DNA of 17,171 bases from SABY01 sp964612515. Its GTDB lineage: Bacteria > Bacteroidota > Bacteroidia > Bacteroidales > 4484-276. Both the position numbers and the translations under genes were made by a program. Below the pieces are notes generated by a model. The model was given only the letters and a program-made list of their open reading frames with translations, made no database searches and had not been told where the DNA came from. Positions 7,493 through 15,300 of the stretch are shown one piece after another. The stretch lies in the NCBI GenBank assembly GCA_964612515.1, contig CAZTCX010000076.1, forward strand, positions 1-17,171. The letters run 5' to 3'. Within the stretch, counting starts at the first letter, position 1; the number at the start of each line of letters is the position of its first letter.

Positions 7493-8272
7493 ATGAAACC
7501 TTATGGATATTGCAACCTGAGCTGTGTGCCATTGCGCGCTGCTGCCAGTCATCGCAGCGAAATGGTGAGCCAGTTGCTCTTTGGCGACACTTTTGAAATT
7601 ATGGGCACCGAAGGTTCCTGGCTGGCGGTGCAGTGCAGCCACGACGATTACCAGGGATTTATCGACGACCGGCAATGCCTGCTGATTTCTGATAAGGAAT
7701 ATCAACATCTGCAGCAAGCGCACGATCAATACGCCACGGCTGCTGCAAGTTATGTCACCGACCAGGCGGGCAACCGCGCGCTACTTTTTCCGGCAGCAAA
7801 TATGCGTGGCTTTCACAATGGGCAATTGGTTTTGGGAGCCACTACATTTTCATTTGATGAACTTTTACAAAAACCGGCTCATCCTGCCACTGGCGCTAAT
7901 CTTATCGCTTCGGCGCACCAGTATCTTAACGCTCCATACCTTTGGGGCGGACGCACAACGGCAGGCATCGATTGCTCCGGGCTTACGCAAAACGTATTTA
8001 AACAAAATGGAATAGCGCTTCACCGCGATGCTGCCATGCAGGCTACGCTAGGTGAGACGATTCATCTTATCTGGGAAGCTAAGGCCGGCGACCTTGCTTT
8101 TTTCGACAATGCCGAAGGCGACATCACGCACGTCGGAATCATCACCGGCGAAGGCACTATCATCCACGCATCGGGTTTCGTTCGCATCGACGACATAGAC
8201 CACCAGGGAATCTTCGACACCACATCCCGAAAATACACCCACAATTTGAGGATTATCAAAAGGGTTGTTTAG
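7493..8272 (+). CDS. SH3-NlpC/P60 family cysteine peptidase (peptidoglycan-peptide hydrolase)
   Basis: A 259-residue C40 peptidase. I use the ATG at 7493 (MKPYGYCNLSCVPLR). An upstream in-frame ATG at 7466 adds nine unlikely residues. Residues ~8-75 form a bacterial SH3-like domain (SEMVSQLLFGD, GFIDDRQC), and ~135-255 the NlpC/P60 catalytic domain with Cys161 in GIDCSGL, His213 in ITHVGI and His225 in IIHASG. The layout matches the Bacteroides and Bacillus YkfC-type gamma-D-glutamyl-diamino-acid (dipeptidyl-peptidase VI-like) enzymes that trim recycled wall peptides. There is no signal peptide, suggesting action on imported muropeptides in the cytoplasm. No other recycling gene is adjacent. 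Its 3' side runs straight into tandem repeats. Confidence 0.92.
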   Translation: MKPYGYCNLSCVPLRAAASHRSEMVSQLLFGDTFEIMGTEGSWLAVQCSHDDYQGFIDDRQCLLISDKEYQHLQQAHDQYATAAASYVTDQAGNRALLFPAANMRGFHNGQLVLGATTFSFDELLQKPAHPATGANLIASAHQYLNAPYLWGGRTTAGIDCSGLTQNVFKQNGIALHRDAAMQATLGETIHLIWEAKAGDLAFFDNAEGDITHVGIITGEGTIIHASGFVRIDDIDHQGIFDTTSRKYTHNLRIIKRVV

Positions 8273-8287
8273 GAAGGAAAAGGTTTG

Positions 8288-8336
8288 TTTGGTGTTTGGT
8301 GTTTGGTGTTTGGTGTTTGGTGTTTGTTGTTTGTTA
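8288..8336 (+). repeat. Heptanucleotide tandem repeat (TTTGGTG)n
   Basis: Five perfect units of TTTGGTG (8288-8322) and two degenerate ones (TTTGTTG, TTTGTTA) begin 16 bp after the stop of the NlpC/P60 gene. The period is not a multiple of three, and no real gene reads through it. Confidence 0.9.
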
Positions 8337-8379
8337 ACTGTTAATCCGTTAATTGTTAATTGTAATTTGTTAATTGTTT
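8334..8379. repeat. Degenerate TTAATTG-type interspersed repeat
   Basis: A series of near-repeats of GTTAATTGTTAATTGT follows the heptamer array. The same words, often on the other strand, occur at 4762-4780 and 17065-17117. Confidence 0.55.
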
Positions 8380-8445
8380 CATTATTACCAGTATTACCAG
8401 GATTGAAACACACGGATTTTCAAAAGTGGCGACTCTATGGTTCTA

Positions 8446-8515
8446 TGCGCCCTGCGCCCTGCCCTATGCGTCTTGCTCCTTGCGCCACGCGGCCTGCGCC
8501 TTGCGCCTTGCGCCT
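8446..8515 (+). repeat. GC-rich heptanucleotide tandem repeat (TGCGCCY)n
   Basis: Ten consecutive 7-bp units follow the pattern TGCGCC(C/T). The first two and last three are perfect and those in the middle are diverged (for example TGCTCCT, CGCGGCC). It is strikingly GC-rich within AT-rich intergenic DNA. The whole 8273-8602 stretch holds these arrays and a promoter-like element. I see no gene in it. Confidence 0.85.
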
Positions 8516-8559
8516 TGCTTTTATAAATCGTTTTAGTATCACTATTCCAATTAAAGGTT

Positions 8560-8567
8560 TATTTTTG
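8560..8567 (+). promoter_or_regulatory. Candidate -7 promoter element for the thioredoxin-like gene
   Basis: TATTTTTG fits TAnnTTTG exactly and would start transcription near 8574, a leader of about 29 nt before the ATG at 8603. A weak TTTAG lies about 23 bp upstream in the -33 position. Confidence 0.45.
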
Positions 8568-8602
8568 TGCCGTTTTTAAAATCTCACTAATAAATCAACG
8601 AA

Positions 8603-8950
8603 ATGATACTACAAACAAATTTAAACCATGTAACCTCCTCCGATCATTTTCAAAAAATCCTTACCGAAAACAGCAACGTGATGATTTGCTGCGGCCGCAT
8701 GGGACCCATGTGCACGCCTGTGTATCAAACCATGAAAAAGCTCGAAGGCGAATATGAGCACGTAACTTTTTATGATTTCCTGTTCGACCATCCCGATGCG
8801 CATCTTATCAAAAACCTGCCGGAATGTGCGGGATTCATGGGATTGCCGTTTACGGTTTATTACAAAAATGGTGAAGTAACCGCTGCCACCACCAGCATTC
8901 AAAACGAAGGACAGATTCGTGAGGTGCTCGACGCACAATTTGGCGGATAG
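8603..8950 (+). CDS. Thioredoxin-fold protein with noncanonical active site
   Basis: A 115-residue thioredoxin-like protein with no signal peptide. The active-site region reads ICCGRMGPMCTPVY (Cys29, Cys30, Cys37). The usual W-C-G-P-C is replaced, leaving C30-x6-C37, with the Gly-Pro directly before the second Cys region as in thioredoxin. The thioredoxin cis-proline is present (Pro82 in GFMGLPFTVYY) and a fourth Cys (Cys75) lies in LPECAG. I recall a CGRMGPMC signature from thioredoxin-related proteins of anaerobic bacteria, but cannot search. A redox or disulfide role is therefore an inference. Both flanks are non-coding (a repeat-rich region before, the FMN riboswitch leader after), so it is probably monocistronic. 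Confidence 0.8.
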   Translation: MILQTNLNHVTSSDHFQKILTENSNVMICCGRMGPMCTPVYQTMKKLEGEYEHVTFYDFLFDHPDAHLIKNLPECAGFMGLPFTVYYKNGEVTAATTSIQNEGQIREVLDAQFGG

Positions 8951-8975
8951 GGTTATTAATTGAAGGATAGGAAAA

Positions 8976-9000
8976 CCGCTAAGGCGCAGAGAAGCAGCGG
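8976..9000 (+). repeat. Small hairpin / interspersed repeat fragment
   Basis: CCGCT (8976-8980) pairs with AGCGG (8996-9000) around AAGGCGCAGAGAAGC. The word resembles a common interspersed element of Bacteroidetes intergenic DNA. It lies 26 bp after the thioredoxin-like gene. There is no T-run after it, so it is not a convincing terminator. Confidence 0.35.
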
Positions 9001-9074
9001 GAAAACTGAAGAAGGATTGCTATACATTTCTTTGTTTCCTGATGCCTTGGTATTTCTTACCATCGCTTCACCAA

Positions 9075-9106
9075 TTGATTTTGACTATCAAAAAACCATA
9101 TTTTTG
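9075..9106 (+). promoter_or_regulatory. Promoter for the FMN riboswitch-TonB receptor transcript
   Basis: TTG at 9075-9077, a 21-bp spacer, then TATTTTTG (9099-9106), an exact TAnnTTTG. The transcription start would be near 9113, about 40 nt before the riboswitch aptamer. This is the best-supported promoter in the window because position, spacing and downstream RNA element agree. Confidence 0.6.
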
Positions 9107-9153
9107 TCGCAACATTTATAGAAACATCGTTCTCAGGCATTTTTAAAAAATGA

Positions 9154-9296
9154 TTTCTTCGGGGCAGGGTGCCTGCGGTCATTTGGCTGCAGAATTCCCG
9201 ACCGGCGGTGAAAGTCCGCGACTCGTGCATATTACTATGTACGACTGAGCTGGTGAAATTCCGGCACCGACAGTATAGTCTGGATGATAGAAGAAA
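9154..9296 (+). ncRNA. FMN riboswitch (RFN element)
   Basis: Nearly all conserved blocks of the FMN aptamer are present in order: TTCTTCGGGGCAGGGTG (9155-9171), AATTCCCGACCGGCGGTGAA, AGTCCGCGA, TGGTGAAATTCCGG, CACCGACAGTATAGTC, TGGATGATAGAAGA. P1 closes TTTCTTC (9154-9160) with GAAGAAA (9290-9296). The P2 loop is enlarged by about 20 nt that can form CTGC...GCAG. The variable arm forms an 8-bp stem, CGTGCATA (9224-9231) with TATGTACG (9236-9243), around the loop TTAC. FMN binding would reduce expression of the gene immediately downstream, the TonB-dependent receptor at 9474. Riboswitch identity is very secure. The direction of control is by analogy with known FMN riboswitches. Confidence 0.97.
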
Positions 9297-9410
9297 AAAA
9301 CAGAACGTGCTTGCATTTATTAATAGATCATCGGTAAACCGAAAAAGGTTGCCCTTGCTGCTATTGATAATTGTCTGTTCGCCGTCTAGTTTTGTTTTCC
9401 TGCCATCAGT

Positions 9411-9440
9411 GCCCCCTGGATTCCCTGCGGGGTTTTTTTT
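9411..9440 (+). terminator. Candidate riboswitch expression-platform terminator
   Basis: CCCC (9413-9416) can pair with GGGG (9429-9432) and is followed at once by eight Ts (9433-9440), 33 bp before the receptor ATG. The stem is short with a 12-nt loop, so it is a plausible but not strong intrinsic terminator. An alternative antiterminator partner could not be identified by eye. As Bacteroidetes rarely use Shine-Dalgarno masking, transcription attenuation is the more likely mode. Confidence 0.6.
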
Positions 9441-9473
9441 ATGCCAATGAATTAACATGCGAAATTTATTATC

Positions 9474-12056
9474 ATGCGAAAAAGTATTATTGGTGCATTG
9501 ATGGGCTGGGTGCTATTAGGCAGTTTCAACATTCAGGCACAATCGTTTATCACCGGAAGGGTTATCGCCGAAAATACCGGCGAGCCGATAGCCGACGCCA
9601 GCGTGAGCCTTAATTCACCACAGGCTGGCACCATCACCAACTTCCGGGGTGAGTTTCGGCTGGAAGTACCCGAAGGCAACAACACAATTCAGATCAGCCG
9701 CGTTGGCTTCGAGACTTTCAGGCGGGAAGTGGAAATAAAGAAAAATGAAACCAAAAACCTGGGCACGATTGAACTTACAGAAGCGGTGGTGGCTTTGCGC
9801 GAAGTACACATCCTTTCGTCGGTAGCGCAGCAGCGCCGCACGCCGGTAGCGCTCAACAACATTACAACCGCAACCATTCAGCAACAGCTTGGTGACCGGC
9901 CCTTTCCGGAAATTGTGTCGATGATTCCCGGCGTTTTTGCACGGCGCACCGGCGGCGGCAGTGGCGATGCAGAAATTAATATCCGCGGCTTTTCACAGGA
10001 AAACGTAGCGCTACTGCTCAATGGAATCCCTATTTCGAGCGTCGAAAATGGTCTGGTTTACTGGAACAACTGGATTGGCCTGGCCGACGCCACGCGCAGC
10101 ATACAGGTGCAGCGCGGCCTGGGCGTGAGCAACGTGGCGCTCAACTCGGTGGGCGGAACCATCAACATCATCACCAAAGCCACCGAAGCCGAAAAGGGTG
10201 GTTCTATTAGCTTTGCTACCACCAGCTACGGCAACAGCAAGTTTACACTCGCGCTCAACACCGGGAAACTCGAAAATGGCGTGGCGGTAAGTTTTCTCGG
10301 ATCGCGCACGCAGGGATCCGGATATGTGGACGCCACTTACGTGGATGCCTGGGCTTATTTCCTGTCGGTGAGCAAGTCGTGGCACAACCGCCACACACTG
10401 GTTTTTACGGCGCTCGGAGCTCCCGAACGACATGGCCAGCGCACCCTCAAGCTTTCTGGCGAGGAGATCAATCTGCATGGAATCAAATTTAATAAGGACT
10501 GGGGCAGCTACAACGGCAGCATCAACAACGCATCCGAAAATTATTATCATAAGCCCTATCTCACACTTAACCATTACTGGAATATTTCGGAACGGCTTTT
10601 CCTGGCCACCTCTGCATATTACTCACCCGGAAGTGGGGGCGGCAAATGGTCAGAATCCTTTGGCTCCGCTCCCACCATTTTCGACTATCGCAACGAAAGC
10701 GGGCAAATTGACTGGCAGACAATCTATCATCAAAATGCAACCAATACGCTCACCGATACATTGGCAAACGGGCAGGTGGTGAGCGGCTTTTCGCGCAACG
10801 TACAAACCGACTTCCTGGCCAGCCACCAGTGGGCCGGGCTGCTGCAACGCCTCGAATGGAAGAAAAACGATGCGCTGAAATTTACCGCCGGAATCCATCT
10901 GCGTTACTTCCATTCCACTTTGCGTGAAAAAGTGCGCGACCTTTTGGGCGGCGGCTTCTTCATCGACGACTATGCTTACGCCATTGACGGAGTGGCCGGT
11001 CGCAACGAGATAAAAACTGTAGGCGACGTTGTAAAAATCGACAACGGAGCCATCAACCCATCGGCGAGCATTTTTGGCCAGGCAGAATACAACAAAAACG
11101 ACATCAGCGCATTCATTAGCGGCACCTTCACCAACATGTGGTACCAGCGTACCGACGATTACAACTACGTGACCGACACCCGCAGCGAGTTGTTGCTGCG
11201 CACCGGCTTCGACACCAAAGGCGGCATCAGTTGGCAAATGGCACTACAGCATCAGCTTTATTTTAATGCGGGATACTTTTCGCGTACACCTTATTTTAAA
11301 TATGTCTTTGGCAACTTCAACAATGTGCCGGTGACTAATCTCGAAAACGAAAAAGTAGAATCTGCCGAAGCCGGCTATGGTTATTACGGTGATAAGATGA
11401 CCCTGCGCGCCAACGTCTATTACAGCCTTTGGATAGACAAAAGTTTTCTCTCCAACGAGTACGTGCAACTGGCCGACAATAAGCAGACGCGGGCGCTTGT
11501 AACCGGCCTCGACGCGCTGCACAAAGGCATCGAAGCAGAGGCTTCATTTGGCGTAAGCCAGCATCTGCAACTTGGCGCCCTTGCTTCGCTGGGCAACTGG
11601 AAGTGGAAAAACAACGTTTCGGCGGTACTTTTTAACGCCGACAATTCAGCCGTGGATACCGTTCAGGTTTATGCCGATAATCTCTTTGTAGGTGGGGCAC
11701 CGCTTGTGCAGGTGGGTGTCAACGCGCAGCTTCAGGTTCTCAAAACATTTACCATCACTGCCAACTGGATCTATTATGCGAAACAATACGCCGACTTCGA
11801 TCCCACCCAGCGCACCAATCCCAACGATATTTTACAACCCTGGATGCTGCCCGACTATGGACTTCTCGACATGCACATCAACTTTCCGTTTCGGCTGGCT
11901 TCCATGCAGGCACAGCTCGGCCTCAGCGGCTACAACCTCACCAACGCGTGCTATTGGACAGGCGGCGAAGATGGAACCGGCCACGACCTTCAGTCATTCC
12001 TTGGCTTCCCTGGCTTTGGACGAACCTTTTCGGTGATGATGCGGGTGGAGTTTTGA
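9474..12056 (+). CDS. TonB-dependent outer-membrane receptor under FMN riboswitch control (putative flavin importer)
   Basis: An 860-residue TonB-dependent receptor. A signal peptide (~1-22, ending NIQA) is followed by a CarboxypepD_reg-like domain (~25-105: ITGRVIAENTGEPIADASVSL, NFRGEFRLEVPEG). A plug (~115-230) carries PVALNNITTATI, SMIPGV, INIRGFSQENVALLLNGIP and GGTINIITKA. A long beta-barrel ends in an aromatic-terminated strand (SVMMRVEF), as outer-membrane insertion requires. Such proteins take up scarce ligands with energy from TonB-ExbBD. The FMN riboswitch in its leader points to a flavin or flavin precursor as the ligand. The receptor sequence itself does not reveal the substrate. 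No SusD partner, inner-membrane flavin transporter or rib gene is adjacent. A nearby out-of-frame ATG at 9457 is not used. Its base composition looks more GC-rich than that of the next receptor. Confidence 0.95.
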   Translation: MRKSIIGALMGWVLLGSFNIQAQSFITGRVIAENTGEPIADASVSLNSPQAGTITNFRGEFRLEVPEGNNTIQISRVGFETFRREVEIKKNETKNLGTIELTEAVVALREVHILSSVAQQRRTPVALNNITTATIQQQLGDRPFPEIVSMIPGVFARRTGGGSGDAEINIRGFSQENVALLLNGIPISSVENGLVYWNNWIGLADATRSIQVQRGLGVSNVALNSVGGTINIITKATEAEKGGSISFATTSYGNSKFTLALNTGKLENGVAVSFLGSRTQGSGYVDATYVDAWAYFLSVSKSWHNRHTLVFTALGAPERHGQRTLKLSGEEINLHGIKFNKDWGSYNGSINNASENYYHKPYLTLNHYWNISERLFLATSAYYSPGSGGGKWSESFGSAPTIFDYRNESGQIDWQTIYHQNATNTLTDTLANGQVVSGFSRNVQTDFLASHQWAGLLQRLEWKKNDALKFTAGIHLRYFHSTLREKVRDLLGGGFFIDDYAYAIDGVAGRNEIKTVGDVVKIDNGAINPSASIFGQAEYNKNDISAFISGTFTNMWYQRTDDYNYVTDTRSELLLRTGFDTKGGISWQMALQHQLYFNAGYFSRTPYFKYVFGNFNNVPVTNLENEKVESAEAGYGYYGDKMTLRANVYYSLWIDKSFLSNEYVQLADNKQTRALVTGLDALHKGIEAEASFGVSQHLQLGALASLGNWKWKNNVSAVLFNADNSAVDTVQVYADNLFVGGAPLVQVGVNAQLQVLKTFTITANWIYYAKQYADFDPTQRTNPNDILQPWMLPDYGLLDMHINFPFRLASMQAQLGLSGYNLTNACYWTGGEDGTGHDLQSFLGFPGFGRTFSVMMRVEF

Positions 12057-12328
12057 GAAATGGGCGTTGAGAGATGAGATTTGAGAAGGAAGCTATTGAA
12101 TTACAACCCTTTCAGCTAACACAAACAAATTCTTGAAAAGAGTTTGGTTATAAAACATTCTATCATTGACCCCACAATTTATCAACAACCACATCTAACA
12201 CATTAAAATCCAATTAATTAATGCTGAATAACATTTTATGCCAATCATGATCTGTTGCAGCGCAAAATTCTATTTTTACCCGATCAAACTAGAATTAATT
12301 TTTTTATTCACTTATTAATAAATGCAAC

Positions 12329-15300
12329 ATGAAAAGAACATTACTTAACTTAATTTTTACGCTTGCTTTGGTGTTCGCTGCGCAAACTATGTTTGGGCAG
12401 GTGACCACCTCAGCTATCAGCGGCCGGGTGATGGGTTCCGGCAACGAATCCCTTCCGGGGGCTACGGTGATTGCCACCCATCAGCCATCCGGGACACAAT
12501 ATGGCACCATCACCAATACGGAAGGCTTTTTTAACCTTACGGGTATGAGAGCTGGCGGCCCGTATGTAGTGGAAGTATCTTTCGTGGGATATTCCACAGA
12601 AGCTTATTCGGACATTACTTTGTTCCTGGGGCAAACTTTTGTTCTGAATGTCACTTTAAAAGAAGGATCAGTTGAACTGGGAGAAGTGATGGTAGTGGGC
12701 CAGAAAGCATCTGCTTTCCAAACTGATAAAACAGGTGCCTCCACCAACATTTCCAATCAACAACTGAACAGGATGCCTACCATCAACCGGAGCATCCAGG
12801 ACATTGCGCGCCTTTCACCTTACGCTAATGGGATGAGCTTTGCCGGTGGAGATGGCAGATCTACCAACTTTACGGTGGATGGTGCGAATTTTAACAACAA
12901 CTTCGGTTTAAGCTCTAACCTTCCCGGAGGTGGCAACCCTATTTCATTGGATGCTATCGAGGAAATCCAGGTTGTAGTTGCTCCTTTTGATATTCGCCAA
13001 TCCAACTTCATAGGTGGTGGTATCAACGCAATTACTAAATCGGGAACCAACCAATTCAGAGGATCTGCCTACACATACTACCAAAACCAAAATATGCGTG
13101 GGAACACAATTGGTGATATTGATTTTGGAGCTCGTGATGAAGAATCTACAAAAATATACGGCGTCACATTTGGTGGCCCAATCATCAAAAACAAGTTGTT
13201 CTTTTTTGTGAATGGTGAGTACGAACTCAACCCCGGCCAGGTTGTTAACTATAGGCCTTCTGATGATGGTGTTGCAAACACCGACCTCCTTCTGTCGCGC
13301 ACCAGCAAAGCCGATATGGAATTGGTAAAACAGCACCTGATTTCAAAATACGGTTACGATCCGGGTTCATACAGCAGCTATCCCGCAGATGAGAGCAACA
13401 AAAAACTCATGGCGCGTATCGACTGGAATATCAATAGCTCAAACAAATTGAGCGTGCGATACAACTACACTAAAAACCAGGCTTGGTTTCCAACAAACGG
13501 AAACTCAACAGATGCTGGTTTTCGTAACAACTCAATGGATCGTATCTCACAATATTCAATGGCCTTCTCAAACTCCATTTATTCACAAGACAATACCGTC
13601 AACTCTATTGCCCTTGATTTGAACAGTCGCTTTTCCAACAAGATTTCAAATCAGTTCCTGGCCACCTACACCAAAATTAAAGATATGCGCGGATCAGAAT
13701 CAAGCCCGTTCCCGTTTATTGATATCATGAACGGCGTTAATCCTGATGGTAGTCAGATTCTCGAGCCTTACATGTCAGCAGGTTATGAATTATTCACCTG
13801 GAACAATGGGGTAAACAATAATATTTTTAACATCGTTGATAACGTAAACGTCTATCTAAACAATCATAAAATTACCATCGGAGCAAGTTATGAACATCAG
13901 ATGGCAAACAACTCCTATATGCGCAACGGAACCGGCTACTACCGTTATGCAAGTCTTGAAGACTTCCTGAATCAGGCAGCCCCCAGAGACTTTGCTTTAA
14001 CTTATGGTTACGGTGGAGACAAAAACCCTGCTGCTGAAGTTGCATTCAACCAATTTGGCCTTTACGCCCAGGATGAGTGGAGCGTTAATCCAAATTTCAA
14101 TTTATCTTATGGTATTCGTGCCGATTATCTTGTTTATGATGACAACCTTATTGCAAACAATGCTATTAGCGAATTGGATTTTGGAGGAAAAACAATTAAT
14201 ACAGGTGAATGGCCCAGCGCAAAAGTTCAGGTTTCACCCAGAGTTGGTTTCACCTGGGATATAAAGGGTGATCAAAAAATGAAACTGCGCGGTGGCACCG
14301 GTTTATTTGCCGGAAGGTTACCCCTGGTTTTCTTCACCAATATGCCTACCAACTCAGGTATGGTACAAGGCAGTTATGCTGCTGTAACAAAGTACGATGC
14401 TGATGGTAACATCACGAGTGTTGATCCTAACCTTGCATTACTGGCCGGACCAATGATTACTGATGTAGATGAAATGATTCGAGTATTAGGATTACAGAAC
14501 ACTATTACCCCTGAACAAGGCGCCCTTCCACGCGATATTAATGCCGTTGACCCTGACTTTAAAATGCCTCAGGTATGGAAAACTTCACTGGCTTTGGATT
14601 ATGAAATTCCAGTTTCTTTCCCATTATCGGTAACAGTGGAAGGTATATTTACCAAGACCATGAATGGAGTAATGTTACAAAACTACGACCTTAAGCAGCC
14701 TGATGACACCTGGCAACGATTCACTGGTGCGGATGACAGATATATTTATCCTGGCAAAGCTGATTTGACCTACAACGGAAAAAATGCTTATGTCCTGGCG
14801 AATACCAATGATGGATGGGGTGCAATTGGCAACATTTCTATCTTCGCTGAACCTGCAAAAGACTTGAACCTGATGCTTTCTTACACCTACACTGAATCAA
14901 ACGAAGTTTCAGGTATGCCGGGTAGCAACGCTGCATCTGCCTATTCAGGCCTCTTCGAAATTGATGGTCCACACCTTCCTTTGTCGCAACGTTCGCAATA
15001 TGTTGTTCCATCAAAAGTAATTGGCTCTGCTTCCTGGAAAATTCCATGGGGTAACGATGCCTTAAAATCTGGTACAATCGTTAACTTGTTCTATTCTGGC
15101 TTTACACCTTACGGCAATACCTTTGCATATACAAATGATATGAATGGCGATGGTATGGCAACTGATTTGCTCTACATTCCTAATGCAAAAGGTGAGATCA
15201 GGTTTGTTAGCCCGGAGGATGAAAATGCTTTCTTCAATTTTGTAGATCAGGACAAATACCTTAGCAGCCACAAAGGCCAATATGCTGAAGCATACGCTGC

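Noticed and set aside
8048..8413. Minus-strand 121-codon frame over the NlpC/P60 3' end
   Set aside because: Antisense shadow. Its repetitive NTKHQTPNTK segment comes from the TTTGGTG array.
8288..8515. CRISPR array
   Set aside because: The repeats are 7-bp direct tandems without spacers, and no cas gene is present.
8265..8579. Plus-strand 104-codon frame after the NlpC/P60 gene
   Set aside because: Its translation is just the heptamer and GC-rich repeat arrays (VFGVWCLVFGV, CPMRLAPC-type), with no protein character.
9169..9450. Plus-strand 93-codon frame between the thioredoxin-like gene and the receptor
   Set aside because: It lies on the FMN riboswitch and its expression platform. The RNA signal explains the conservation.
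9457..9501. Alternative start ATG CGA AAT just before the receptor start
   Set aside because: Out of frame with the receptor and ends after about 14 codons. The signal peptide begins properly at 9474.
10011..11237. Long minus-strand frames inside the first TonB receptor (10011-10574, 10650-11237)
   Set aside because: Shadows produced by GC-rich codons of the receptor gene. No motif or start context supports them.
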